DNA of 64,000 bases from Bog-473 sp963824195 (GCA_963824195.1 CAWGOJ010000023.1:62001-126000); one strand, 5' to 3'. Numbered from the stretch's first letter, positions 25,493 through 34,431 are shown. The notes: generated by a model from the sequence alone, not told the origin. Program-made: numbers and translations.

Positions 25493-27084
25493 CGGGGGCT
25501 CCCGAGCGTCTCGGTGGCGATGCGGTGGGCGTTGGCCATGATCGTCAAGGTGAACGTTGTGGCGGGGACCTCCGGAAAGACCGACGCGTCCACCAGGTGG
25601 ATGTGGTCCCACGTGCCGAGACGCCCCATCCGGTCAGTGGTGGTTGCCGTCCGCGCCCGGTCATGAGGGAAGCTCGCGCCGAAGTGGTAGCTCTTCGCCG
25701 CGGCAGAGACGGAGATCATCGGGATCACCGGCCACATATCCAGGCCGGGGGCGACCTTCAACATCGAGCGCACCAGATCCCGCAACATGGGTGGCCATCC
25801 GTCACCCGGCTCGCGGTCGATCTCCAAGACGGGCAGCCCGTCCTTCCCGCCCGGTGCCCGACGCGCCACGATCTTCACCCTCGGTGACCCCCAACCCGGC
25901 ACGTAGCCCAGACCCACCGAGATCCGCCGCAGCAGCGCCGTCAGCAAAGGTTCGGCATTGGGACGCCGGATCGCTCCGGGGAGAGAGGCGAGAAAGGCCT
26001 GGTTGTACTCGTAGAAGTGGACCAGACAGAGATTGACGCCCTCGCCGGTGGCGTCGTAGAGCAGATTGAACTGGTTGAGGGTGAAGTTCCGTGCAGAGCG
26101 AGGGTCGGGAACGGCACGCATCGAAACGGTGGGCATCACGAATTGCACGGACTCCTGCAGATAGACGGGCTGGTCAAAGACACCGAGGGAGCCGAGCACC
26201 AGCCGCGTGGTGCCAATCCCCCCACAGGCCACGAAAATCCGGTCGGCGGTCAAGCGTTCCAGCTGGCCCGTTCTCGTATCGCGTACCAGCACGTGCGGAT
26301 CGCCGTCGACCTCGTTGAGGTGGAGGGCAAGCATGTCCGGCCGATAGTCGACCCGCTTGTCGGCTCGGAGACGGTCGAACGTGTGGGAGCTCGAGTAGAT
26401 GAGCTCGTGAGGGCAACCGGTCATGCACAGGCCACAGCGAGTGCACTCGTCGGACCTGAAGGCCAGCCGAGCCCGGCCGAGGGTGATGCCGTGTGACCGG
26501 ACGAGAGCCCGGCGCGCCCGGTAGCGACCCAGGACGCGTTCGGTCCTGTCGGCCGAGGGCGGCAATCGTCGGGCCGGAACCATCAACGGGAAGTGCTCGG
26601 CGAGGTCGTCCTCTTCTCCGGCCAGGGTCATCTCACCCAAGGCGGTGCGGTAGTGGGGCTCCATTTCGGCCGACGTGATCGGCCATCGGTCGAACGTGCC
26701 CCTGGAGAAGGGCATGATCTGGGCACCCCAGATGTTCGAAAACCCCCCGTACGCGCCGGAGACCACCGACGGGTTGGCGGGTCCAAGCGGCAGGATCCCC
26801 TCGAGTTGCCCGAGGTCACGGAAGGGGAAGTCGGAGCCGTAGGCCCGCTTCTCCGGGAGTACTCCACGTGGGATCGGAACCGGTTGGTGGCTGACGTGCC
26901 CCACGTCAGCCGGCGACCAGGACTCCTCTGGTGTCGCGGCGAGCCGACCGAGCGTCGACCGAAGACCCGGTTCGAGAGTGCCCCCCACATCGATCACGGT
27001 GATCTGCTGGGAGGGATCGGCGGCCAGAGCCAGGGCAGCGCCAGCCGCCCCGGGACCCGATCCGATGATCAGCGCTGTCGGCAT
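25489..27084 (-). CDS. GMC-type FAD oxidoreductase with ferredoxin-like cysteine motif
   Basis: This is a 531-residue protein. The N-terminal FAD-binding loop is ALIIGSGPGAAGAALALA, then VIDVGG. Near residue 205 it has CTRCGLCMTGCP, the CxxCxxCxxxCP pattern of a [4Fe-4S] cluster, which typical GMC enzymes lack. The C-terminal part has the GMC-like SYHFGASFPH and HLVDASVFPEVPATTFTLT with the active-site His. Upstream AAGGAG supports the ATG at 27084. Coupling with an epimerase suggests oxidation of a sugar hydroxyl, with electrons passed through the cluster (inference). Confidence 0.8.
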   Translation of the reverse strand: MPTALIIGSGPGAAGAALALAADPSQQITVIDVGGTLEPGLRSTLGRLAATPEESWSPADVGHVSHQPVPIPRGVLPEKRAYGSDFPFRDLGQLEGILPLGPANPSVVSGAYGGFSNIWGAQIMPFSRGTFDRWPITSAEMEPHYRTALGEMTLAGEEDDLAEHFPLMVPARRLPPSADRTERVLGRYRARRALVRSHGITLGRARLAFRSDECTRCGLCMTGCPHELIYSSSHTFDRLRADKRVDYRPDMLALHLNEVDGDPHVLVRDTRTGQLERLTADRIFVACGGIGTTRLVLGSLGVFDQPVYLQESVQFVMPTVSMRAVPDPRSARNFTLNQFNLLYDATGEGVNLCLVHFYEYNQAFLASLPGAIRRPNAEPLLTALLRRISVGLGYVPGWGSPRVKIVARRAPGGKDGLPVLEIDREPGDGWPPMLRDLVRSMLKVAPGLDMWPVIPMISVSAAAKSYHFGASFPHDRARTATTTDRMGRLGTWDHIHLVDASVFPEVPATTFTLTIMANAHRIATETLGSPR

Positions 27085-27377
27085 CGTCCGAGTTACTCCT
27101 TCTGGATGCTCGGTAACCCGTTGAGGCCTAGGTGATTGATTTCAAGGGATCCCCACCGAGCGAGGGTCCGCCGTCCACGCGACAAGGGCGTCTATGATCA
27201 GCGCAGCTGAAACCCAACCCCACCACTGAGGTCAGTGGCCGCCAAACTAGACCGTCCCGCCTGAAGAGCCGGTCGGCGACAACTTCGACGGCCGGGGCAC
27301 AGAGGCTCCGTTCCACTCGGTCGTCCGACCCGCTGACCGCGCACCAACAAGGCGTCGCCCGCGCAGTTTGGCACAGC
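27085..27377. other. Intergenic region
   Basis: About 290 bases between the divergent GMC oxidoreductase and GT2 genes. No supported open frame is seen. It carries the oxidoreductase promoter. Confidence 0.5.
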
Positions 27378-27448
27378 CCCGATCGGCTTTCAACCGATCG
27401 GGAATTGTTCAACCATTGTGATTGTTTCAGTCCGATCGGCTCTATTTG
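27378..27448 (+). promoter_or_regulatory. Hairpin followed by conserved upstream motif, copy 3
   Basis: A perfect 9-bp stem, CCCGATCGG (27378-27386) with CCGATCGGG (27394-27402), leads straight into GGAATTGTTCA (27401-27411). Then come TTTCAGTCCG and CGGCTCTATTTGG, the same block found upstream of the two tandem GH16 genes. TTGTTT and TATTTG, 15 bases apart, could serve as -35/-10 boxes. Confidence 0.55.
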
Positions 27449-27477
27449 GACGTGAGGTTCGTCGTCAACATAGTCGC

Positions 27478-28461
27478 GTGTCCCTTCCCAGCTCACCCAA
27501 GGAACGCCTCTTGAACTTGCGCTCCAGGGGTCGGGCGGATGCCTTCGTTGGGCGAGGAGTTCCTTCCGGGCGAGAGGGACAGAGAGCTCCGGAGCCGGGC
27601 CTCGGGGTGGAGGCGGAAGAGGTGGCTTTGGTCCGCCCAATGCTCGGACAGCGAGAGAGCGAGCCCACCGTCAGCATCGTGATCCCGGCGAAGAACGAGG
27701 AGCGGAACCTGCCGCACGTTTTCGCAAAGCTCCCAGGAAACTGCGAGGTGATCCTCGTCGACGGAAACTCGACCGACGAAACGGTCAGCGTGGCGCAGCG
27801 CCTGAGATCGGACATCATCGTGATCGGCCAGACCCGTCAGGGCAAGGGAAACGCCCTTGCCTGTGGCTTTGCCGCAGCCACGGGCGACCTTATCGTCATG
27901 ATCGACGCCGACGGCTCGAACGACCCGGCTGAGATTCCCCGCTTCATAGCGGCTCTGAAGGAAGGGGCCGACTTTGCCAAAGGATCTCGATTCCTCGCTG
28001 GTGGGGGAAGCTCGGACATCAGTTTGGTCAGGAGATTCGGCAACTTCTGGCTCAACAGGACCGTGAACCTGCTCTACGGAACTCGATACACGGACCTCTG
28101 CTACGGCTACAACGCATTCCGGCGAGAGTGCCTCGACGTCATGATGCTCGATGCCACCGAGATCGAAGGCTCTCAGCGTGGGACCATGCTCTGGGGAGAC
28201 GGATTCGAGGTGGAGACGTTGATGAATGTGCGGATCGCTAAGGCGGGCCTCCGAGTGAAGGAGGTTCCGAGCTTCGAGACCGCCCGTCATTTCGGCGCGA
28301 GCAACCTCAACGCCTTCTCCGATGGCCTGAGGGTGTTGAGGACCATCCGCGCCGAGCGCAAGGGCTCTGCACGGAGAACCGTCGTGGACTCTGCATGGGC
28401 CGAGAGAGAAGCGGGAGCTTCGTGGGGCTTGTTGTCCACGGAAGGCGAAGAGGCCGGCTGA
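27478..28461 (+). CDS. GT2 family glycosyltransferase (DPM1/GtrB-like)
   Basis: The protein has about 327 residues from the GTG at 27478. An upstream start at 27418 would lie inside the conserved promoter block and is less likely; later starts near 27607 or 27640 are possible because the fold begins at TVSIVIPAKNEERNLP. GT-A motifs: VILVDGNSTDETV, GKGNALACGFAAA and VMIDADGSNDP (DxD), then KGSRFLAGG and TDLCYGYNAFRRE. Relatives make polyprenyl-phosphate sugars from nucleotide sugars. Such a product could feed the GT-C-like protein at 21.1 kb (inference). Confidence 0.82.
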   Translation: MSLPSSPKERLLNLRSRGRADAFVGRGVPSGREGQRAPEPGLGVEAEEVALVRPMLGQRESEPTVSIVIPAKNEERNLPHVFAKLPGNCEVILVDGNSTDETVSVAQRLRSDIIVIGQTRQGKGNALACGFAAATGDLIVMIDADGSNDPAEIPRFIAALKEGADFAKGSRFLAGGGSSDISLVRRFGNFWLNRTVNLLYGTRYTDLCYGYNAFRRECLDVMMLDATEIEGSQRGTMLWGDGFEVETLMNVRIAKAGLRVKEVPSFETARHFGASNLNAFSDGLRVLRTIRAERKGSARRTVVDSAWAEREAGASWGLLSTEGEEAG

Positions 28462-28533
28462 CGCCGCCGCGAATGCGGCCAGACAAGCTCGCCGTGACCC
28501 CCTGGTCCTACGATCTTGGGTGCACTACGAAGT

Positions 28534-28794
28534 TCACGCCACATCTCGGCGACGGAGCAGCCCGGACCTCCGAGGACTCTCATCCGCACCAGCCGATCGG
28601 AGGTTGAGAAGATCGTCTACACAGTCGCTACACAAGCGTCCGAATGCTCGTCCGGTCTTCATGCGCCTGCGGTCCGCCCGCCCGATCCTCGTCACTGGTC
28701 CGGACCAACCACAGCGGTGGCAGACGCCGCCTCGCTCTTTGCGAAGGCGCGGACTCATGAATTTCGCATTCTGCGTTGAGACACTGAACCCCAT
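28534..28794 (-). CDS. Small zinc-ribbon protein
   Basis: This is a possible 86-residue protein from the ATG at 28794, with a weak AGAAG upstream; the ATG at 28758 would give 74 residues. It has two CxxC knuckles: VCHRCGWSGPVTRIG and GRLCSDCVDDLLN. Between them lies a basic linker, DRRRMKTGRAF. The pattern fits a small treble-clef or zinc-ribbon nucleic-acid-binding protein, but the family is not firmly recognised. The arrangement is divergent from the gene at 28974. Confidence 0.5.
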   Translation of the reverse strand: MGFSVSTQNAKFMSPRLRKERGGVCHRCGWSGPVTRIGRADRRRMKTGRAFGRLCSDCVDDLLNLRSAGADESPRRSGLLRRRDVA

Positions 28795-28973
28795 AGGTGT
28801 CTTCTCGGCCGACAATGCATCATACTTTAGGTGATCTTTTCGGACGTTTGCCCCGGTGAGACGCGCACCCTGTTCAGCCTCCAACCGGTGTGCAAGGGGA
28901 GTTATCCTGCGTCGATTGATCGGAGCGTTGTTTCAGCGATAGGCAAGGGTCCAATCTGCAAGGAGTACGCCCG

Positions 28974-29447
28974 ATGTTCGTAACGAATCATGTGCTCTCC
29001 GGGGTCGTGATCGGTCGACTCCTCGAGCGGCACCCGGTCACAGCATTCGTCGTCGGCGTCGGGTCGCACCTCGCGCTGGACATGGTGCCTCACTGGGGCT
29101 GTGAACAGCGCACGGCCGACGGTAGGCAGGTCTTCCTCAAGTACGCGACGCGGGATGGCCTCGTGGGCCTCTTGGTGATGGCGTGTGCTGCGCGGGCAGT
29201 GGATCAACGGGCTCGCACCGCAACCGTCGCAGCGATGGCCGGGGCGGCGCTGCTCGATGCCGACAAGCCGATGATGCTCTACTTCGGGCGCAATCCGTTT
29301 CCCAAAGTGGTCAGTCGGATTCATGGGCGAGTCCAGAACGAGTCACCCCAGGGCATGCCAAACGAGATCGTTTTCGGACTGTCATGTGCAATCGCAGACG
29401 CGGTCATTGCGGTCAAGGGCCGACGCCGCCACTTCTCTGCGTCGTAG
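28974..29447 (+). CDS. YdjM-like small membrane protein (PF04307-like)
   Basis: This is a 157-residue protein. AAGGAG lies 7 bases before the ATG. The N-terminus carries TNHVLSGVVIGRLLERHP and GSHLALDMVPHWG; the spaced His and Asp residues resemble the metal-dependent inner-membrane hydrolase group typified by YdjM. Two or three hydrophobic segments follow (LVGLLVMACAARAV; ATVAAMAGAALLDAD). The role is unknown. Confidence 0.6.
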   Translation: MFVTNHVLSGVVIGRLLERHPVTAFVVGVGSHLALDMVPHWGCEQRTADGRQVFLKYATRDGLVGLLVMACAARAVDQRARTATVAAMAGAALLDADKPMMLYFGRNPFPKVVSRIHGRVQNESPQGMPNEIVFGLSCAIADAVIAVKGRRRHFSAS

Positions 29448-29521
29448 CCGGCGGGCCACGACACTGCGGTTCCGTGCCGCGATCGTCGTTCCCACCGCTC
29501 GTCGTGGTCGAGGTGAAGCGA

Positions 29522-30520
29522 CTAGGCGGTGCCGAGACGACCGATCTCGCGGAGCCACTCGACGGTCAGCCCGAGTCCTTCGTCGAGGCTGATGGGCTCG
29601 TACCCAAGTCTCTTGTACGTCTTGGTCTCGGTGAGAGGCCGCCGCGAGGGGCTCTCCACCGCCGCCTTGGTGGCGATCGCCATCAGCGTCGGGCCGAAGA
29701 CCGCCGCGAGCTCCGGATCGTCGGAGGGCTCGACGTCGACGACGTGGTGCTGCACTTCGGCCCGACGGCAGATTCGATTGCATGCGCTCGCGATGCTGAC
29801 CACGTCCTCGGGTTGGCCGTCGAGCATGTAGCGCTCCCCGGCCACGCCCTTGTCGAGGGCGAGGATGCATCCCCGGGCGATGTCTTCGGCAAAGACCCAG
29901 CTGACCGGGAACTTCAAGTAGCGGTCAACCCGCCCGCGCAGAGCGGACACGAGCACCCGGTTGAAGCTGGTCCGGCCGAGCGCGTTGCTCACCACCGGTG
30001 ACGGGCCGAAGATCGCACCGGGGTGAGTGCTCACGACGTCCCGACCTGCGGCGGCGCGGGACATCGCATCCTGGAAGGCCGCCATCTTGGTGATGGTGTA
30101 AGGGTCCGAGCTCGGCTCGCTGGTGACCGGGGCGTCCTCCCGGTCGAGTCCCCCGTCGGTGTCGAAGAACGTCCCGGTGCTCACCGCCACCACCCGCCCC
30201 AGACCGGCAGCCTCCGCGGCGTCCAGCACGTTCTTGGTGCCGCCGATGTTCACCGCCTCGAAATCGGCCAGGTTCTGGCTGGCCCCGCCCAGCAGCGCGG
30301 CGCAGTGGATCGCCGCATCGCTTCCGGTGGCCGCTCGCCGCACCGAGTCGGGATCGGTGACGTCGCCGGTGACGATCTCGACACCGAGCGCGGCGAGGGG
30401 GGCCGTGTCCGCCGTGTCGCGGGCCAGCGCGCGCACGGCGTCGCCCCGCTCAATCAACCGCTTGCAGATGTTGGCGCCGGCGAGCCCGGTGGCTCCGGTC
30501 ACCAGGACCGTCTGGGTCAT
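29522..30520 (-). CDS. NAD-dependent epimerase/dehydratase family protein
   Basis: This is a 332-residue extended SDR. The cofactor loop is VLVTGATGLAGANICKRLIE. The active site has VSTGTFFDTDG and DPYTITKMAAF (YxxxK). HPGAIFGPSP and a variable substrate domain follow. The ATG overlaps the stop codon of the AhpD-like gene by 4 bases. The substrate is unknown; dihydroflavonol-reductase-like enzymes have this layout. Confidence 0.82.
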   Translation of the reverse strand: MTQTVLVTGATGLAGANICKRLIERGDAVRALARDTADTAPLAALGVEIVTGDVTDPDSVRRAATGSDAAIHCAALLGGASQNLADFEAVNIGGTKNVLDAAEAAGLGRVVAVSTGTFFDTDGGLDREDAPVTSEPSSDPYTITKMAAFQDAMSRAAAGRDVVSTHPGAIFGPSPVVSNALGRTSFNRVLVSALRGRVDRYLKFPVSWVFAEDIARGCILALDKGVAGERYMLDGQPEDVVSIASACNRICRRAEVQHHVVDVEPSDDPELAAVFGPTLMAIATKAAVESPSRRPLTETKTYKRLGYEPISLDEGLGLTVEWLREIGRLGTA

Positions 30521-31104
30521 GCAGATGCGGGGACGGAGGGATCAGCGATGGCCGAGTCGACCTGGTCGGCACTGTAGGGGATGACCGGCGCATCCCTCCC
30601 GAACACGTCGAGGGTGTGGATGAAGCGGTGCAACCCCATGGAGTTGGCGCAGGCGAACCCGAGCTCGACGATCTGTGCCGCCGTGAAGACCTCACTCAAC
30701 CGCCGGTAGAACTCGTCGTCGATGGCGTGGTGATCGGCCGAGAGGAGATCGAGGAACTCCACGGCCAAGCGCTCCTGCTCGGTCAGCTCCGACCCCCCGG
30801 GGGCGACAAGGCACGCCACGTCCTCCTCGGTGATGGAGTCGTGCTTCCTCGACTGCATGCAGGGCTGGCACTCACCCAGCTGGGCGCTGCGGATCCGCAG
30901 GAGCTCGAGGATCCTGCCGCCGAGAAGGGACTGCTGCCCCCAGGCGCTGCGCGCGGCGTTGGTCATCAGGATCTGCGACGTCTTGTAGGCGAAGATCTGC
31001 AGGGGTATCGGGGTGGCGTAGGTGCCGTCCGCCACGCCCTCCTCGATGATCCGCCGTGGCTCCGGCGCCAGTTCCTCCAGCGGAATCGGCTCGATTCTGG
31101 GCAC
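30517..31104 (-). CDS. AhpD/carboxymuconolactone decarboxylase-like protein
   Basis: This is a 195-residue all-helical protein. The GTG at 31104 has AGGGGG 6 bases upstream, better than the GTG at 31110. The AhpD-type motif is LGECQPCMQSRKHD (CxxC followed by His), which in AhpD supports peroxidase or disulfide chemistry. A second alkylhydroperoxidase-like helix bundle follows (FTAAQIVELGFACANSMG). It is translationally coupled to the epimerase gene. Confidence 0.75.
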   Translation of the reverse strand: MPRIEPIPLEELAPEPRRIIEEGVADGTYATPIPLQIFAYKTSQILMTNAARSAWGQQSLLGGRILELLRIRSAQLGECQPCMQSRKHDSITEEDVACLVAPGGSELTEQERLAVEFLDLLSADHHAIDDEFYRRLSEVFTAAQIVELGFACANSMGLHRFIHTLDVFGRDAPVIPYSADQVDSAIADPSVPASA

Positions 31105-31180
31105 GCACACCCCCTGACTCTCCCGGCACGGCCGGCATCGGACTGCTCCCGCAGTGACGGGCCTACTGTACTGTCACCCC

Positions 31181-31987
31181 GTGCCGATCGAACCCTCGTC
31201 CGTCCTGTTGACCGACCGCGTGGCCGTGGTGACCGGGGGCGGATCCGGGATCGGCCGGGGCATCGCCCGCGGGTTCGCCGCCTTCGGGGCCAAGGTCGCC
31301 ATCTGGGAGCGCCACGCGGACACGGCGGCGGCGGCGGCCGAGGAGGTCGGCGGGATCGGCATCACCACCGACGTCCGCGAGTCCGCCGAGGTGGATCTGG
31401 CACTGGAGCGGACGGCGGCCGAGCTGGGACCGGTGAGCATCCTGGTGAACAACGCCGGCGGCGTCTTCTCCTCGCCCCTCCTCGAGACCTCGGAGAACGG
31501 CTGGGACGCCCTCTACCGATCCAACCTCAAGCACGTCATCCTGTGCACGCAGCGGGTCGCCCGGGCGATGGTCGGGAACGCGATCGGCGGGAGCATCATC
31601 AGCGTGACCTCCATCGAGGGTGTGCGCGCCGCCCCGGGATACGCGGCCTACGCCGCGGCGAAGGCCGGCGTGATCAACTACACCAAGACCGCCGCCCTGG
31701 AGCTGGCACCGCACGGCATCCGGGTGAACGCGCTGGCCCCGGACATCACCATGACCGAGGGGATCGCCGCGGTGGCACCTCCCGGAGCCGAGGACAGGTT
31801 CGGCTTCACGGTACCCATGGGCAGGGCCGGCCACGTCGACGAGATGGCGGGTGCAGCGGTGTTCCTCGCCAGTGAGCTCTCCAGCTACGTCACCGGCCAG
31901 ACCATCCATGTCGACGGCGGGACCCAGGCCGCAAGCGGTTGGTACCACCATCCGGAGACGGGCGAGTACGTCCTCGGGCCGAGGTAG
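31181..31987 (+). CDS. Short-chain dehydrogenase/reductase
   Basis: This is a 268-residue classical SDR. The cofactor motif is AVVTGGGSGIGRGIARG, then NNAGG and SVTSIEGVRAAPGYAAYAAAK (Ser, Tyr, Lys). The C-terminus has the usual GQTIHVDGG. The start is the GTG at 31181. No ribosome-binding site is seen, but TACTGT about 10 bases upstream could be the -10 of a leaderless transcript. It is divergent from the AhpD-like gene and convergent with another SDR. Confidence 0.85.
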   Translation: MPIEPSSVLLTDRVAVVTGGGSGIGRGIARGFAAFGAKVAIWERHADTAAAAAEEVGGIGITTDVRESAEVDLALERTAAELGPVSILVNNAGGVFSSPLLETSENGWDALYRSNLKHVILCTQRVARAMVGNAIGGSIISVTSIEGVRAAPGYAAYAAAKAGVINYTKTAALELAPHGIRVNALAPDITMTEGIAAVAPPGAEDRFGFTVPMGRAGHVDEMAGAAVFLASELSSYVTGQTIHVDGGTQAASGWYHHPETGEYVLGPR

Positions 31988-32005
31988 CGGACCTTCGGGG
32001 TCCTC
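31988..32005. terminator. Short hairpin between convergent SDR genes
   Basis: GGACC (31989-31993) and GGTCC (31999-32003) pair around a TTCGG loop, immediately after the stop of the plus-strand SDR. A UUCG-like loop favours a stable hairpin; there is no T-tract. Confidence 0.4.
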
Positions 32006-32008
32006 CGC

Positions 32009-32797
32009 TCAGTCGTCCCCTCCGAGCCCGACGTGGGAGGACATGCCACCGTCGATGACGATCATCTGCCCGGTGATGTAACGGGACTCGTCCGACGCCA
32101 GGAACACGACGAGGTCGGCGATGTCCTCCGGCTCACCCAGGTGAGGAGTCAGCGTGGCCTTGCCGAGACCGGCCAGCATCCTCACGTCCAGATGAGCGCG
32201 GACGGCGTCGGTGATGATGAGCCCAGGGACGATCGTGTTCACCCGGATGCCGCGCTTCCCGTGGCTGGTTGCCACGTACATGGTGAGGGCGTTGACCCCC
32301 GCTTTCGAGACCCCGTAGGCGGTGCGGGTGCGGTCGCCCTTGAGCGACGCACCCGACGACATGTTGATGATGGAGCCACCACCGCTCCGCATCATCTCGG
32401 GAACGACGTGCTTGCAGGCGAGCATCTGGCTCCGCAGGTTCACCGCCATGGTGCGCTCCCAGACATCGAGTGCCAGGTCGGTCACGGCGGTGTCGCGTGT
32501 CAGAAAGTCCGACTCCGTCAGCGCGGCGTTGTTGTGGAGCACGTCGAGACGGCCGAACCGCGACGTGGCGAACGCGACCGCAGAGGCGACTTGGGCCTCT
32601 TCGGACAGGTCGGCCCGGAAGGGAGCGGCGGCGTCGCCGGCCGCCGCGATGCCCTCGGCCACGCGCTCGGCCGCCTCCTCGTCGATGTCGACCACGACGA
32701 CCGAGGCGCCTTCTCGGGCCAGAGCCCGGGCCGTCGCCCCTCCGATGCCTCCGCCACCGCCGGTGACGATGGCGACCTTCTCGATGAGACGTCCCAT
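32009..32797 (-). CDS. Short-chain dehydrogenase/reductase
   Basis: This is a 262-residue classical SDR. It has AIVTGGGGGIGGATARAL, HNNAALTE (NNA motif), INMSSGASLKGDRTRTAYGVSK (read as Ser, Tyr and Lys of the active site) and GQMIVIDGG. It lies 42 bases after the GH13 gene on the same strand and may be transcribed with it. The substrate is unknown. Confidence 0.85.
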   Translation of the reverse strand: MGRLIEKVAIVTGGGGGIGGATARALAREGASVVVVDIDEEAAERVAEGIAAAGDAAAPFRADLSEEAQVASAVAFATSRFGRLDVLHNNAALTESDFLTRDTAVTDLALDVWERTMAVNLRSQMLACKHVVPEMMRSGGGSIINMSSGASLKGDRTRTAYGVSKAGVNALTMYVATSHGKRGIRVNTIVPGLIITDAVRAHLDVRMLAGLGKATLTPHLGEPEDIADLVVFLASDESRYITGQMIVIDGGMSSHVGLGGDD

Positions 32798-32839
32798 GAT
32801 GTCCTCGTCCTCCCGTCTGCGTTCGATGATGGCCCGACC

Positions 32840-34429
32840 CTACGGGCGCTCGATGATCATCCCCTGGAAGGGCGCCAGCTGGAGCGGGCCATCGACCACC
32901 TCGTCCCCACGGGCACGGTCGGTGCAGACCCTGACCGTGCCGGCCAGTCCGTCCAGTCCCACCTCGCCACCGGACATGTTGAGGACCACGAAGTGGCGCT
33001 CCCCGCGTGCCCACGCCCAGGCCCCCTCGGGGGCCGGCAGCGACGCGTAGTCGCCTTCGCTGAACTCGGGGTGCCGGCGCCGGAAGGCGATCAGGTCCCG
33101 GCAGAGGGCGAGGACCGAGTCCGGGTCGTCCCGCTGCGCCGCTACGTTCGCGGCGGCCACGTCACCGAGCGGGAGCCACGGGCGTATGGCGCCGGTGAAG
33201 CCGCCACCCGTCGTGTTGCTCCACTGCATGGGGGTCCGGCCCGCGTCCCGCCCCTCGTAGTACGGGTAGAAGCGCACCCCTAACGGATCCCGCAGGTCCT
33301 CCCGGGCCACCGCGACGTTCGCCATGCCGATCTCGTCGCCCTGGTAGAGCACCGGCGTGCCGCGCAGGCACAGCAGCATGAGGAGGGCCAGGCGGACCCG
33401 CGGCGGATCGTCCGCCGCCCAGCGGGTGGGGAACCGGAACATGTCGTGGTTGGAGCCCGTCCAGGCCGGCCAGGACCCGGGCGGGAGCGCCGCCTCGGTC
33501 TCCTCGACGACGGCCCGCATGTCAGCCGCGTTGAAGGGCGCGCTGATGAAGTTGAAGTTGAAGGCCAGCCCCAGCTCGTCCGCGCCTTCGCCGTAGTACT
33601 CGGCCAAGGCTTCCACCGGGACCGGTGTCTCCCCGATCAGGAGGCGGGGCTCGTCGTAGCCGTCAGCCAGGCGACGCCAGCGGCGGATCACCTCGTGCAC
33701 CTCCGGGCGGTTGGCGTTGTAGACGCTGCGCTGCCCGAACATCTGGGTCTCGAAATCGTCGTCCTCGGTGGCCGGCGGGTTGTCCCGGAGCTCGGCGTCC
33801 TTGATGATGATGTTGCAGACGTCGATGCGGAACCCGGCCACGCCGCGGTCGGACCAGAAGCGGAAGATGCCGTCGAACGTGTCGCGGACTTCCTCGTTCC
33901 ACCAGTTCAGGTCCGGTTGCTCCTGGAGGTGGTTGTGCAGGTAGTACTGACCGGTCAGCTCGTCGAACGTCCATCCCGGGCCGCCGAAGCTGCTGACCCA
34001 GTTGTTCGGTGGCTCACCGCCCTCCTTGGGGTCGGCCCAGACGTACCATTCCCGATGGGCCGCGTCGCGCGACGACCGGGAGTCGATGAACCACGGGTGC
34101 TGATCACTGGTGTGGTTGGGCACGATGTCCATGAGGACACGGATGCCCCGCTCCCCTGCCGCCGCGACGAGATCGTCGAAGTCGTCGAGCGTGCCGAGCT
34201 CGGGCGCCACAGCGCAGAAGTCGGAGACGTCGTAGCCCCAGTCGGCATTGGGGGAGACGGTGACGGGTGAGAGCCAGATCCCGTCGACGCCGAGCCAAGC
34301 CAGGTGATCCAGGTGCTCGATGATGCCCGGGATGTCACCCACGCCGTCCGCGTTGGTGTCGGCGAAGGACCTCGGATAGATCTGGTACAGGACGCCCGTC
34401 CTCCACCACGGGCCGGCGGCGGGAACCAC
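32840..34429 (-). CDS. GH13 alpha-glucosidase family protein
   Basis: This is a 529-residue protein. The GTG at 34429 directly follows the stop of the PhyH gene, and the GH13 fold begins a few residues later (WWRTGVLYQIYPRSFADTN). Conserved regions: MDIVPNHTSDQHPWF, GFRIDVCN with nucleophile D203, LLIGET with acid/base E267, and TGSNHD with D329. PMQWSNTTGGGF is typical of oligo-1,6-glucosidase/alpha-glucosidase enzymes that act on short alpha-glucans or sucrose-like sugars. No signal peptide is present, so the enzyme is cytoplasmic. Confidence 0.88.
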   Translation of the reverse strand: MVPAAGPWWRTGVLYQIYPRSFADTNADGVGDIPGIIEHLDHLAWLGVDGIWLSPVTVSPNADWGYDVSDFCAVAPELGTLDDFDDLVAAAGERGIRVLMDIVPNHTSDQHPWFIDSRSSRDAAHREWYVWADPKEGGEPPNNWVSSFGGPGWTFDELTGQYYLHNHLQEQPDLNWWNEEVRDTFDGIFRFWSDRGVAGFRIDVCNIIIKDAELRDNPPATEDDDFETQMFGQRSVYNANRPEVHEVIRRWRRLADGYDEPRLLIGETPVPVEALAEYYGEGADELGLAFNFNFISAPFNAADMRAVVEETEAALPPGSWPAWTGSNHDMFRFPTRWAADDPPRVRLALLMLLCLRGTPVLYQGDEIGMANVAVAREDLRDPLGVRFYPYYEGRDAGRTPMQWSNTTGGGFTGAIRPWLPLGDVAAANVAAQRDDPDSVLALCRDLIAFRRRHPEFSEGDYASLPAPEGAWAWARGERHFVVLNMSGGEVGLDGLAGTVRVCTDRARGDEVVDGPLQLAPFQGMIIERP

Positions 34430-34431
34430 GC

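Noticed and set aside
27418..27477. Upstream start of the GT2 gene at 27418
   Set aside because: It lies inside the conserved upstream motif, so transcription probably starts after it.
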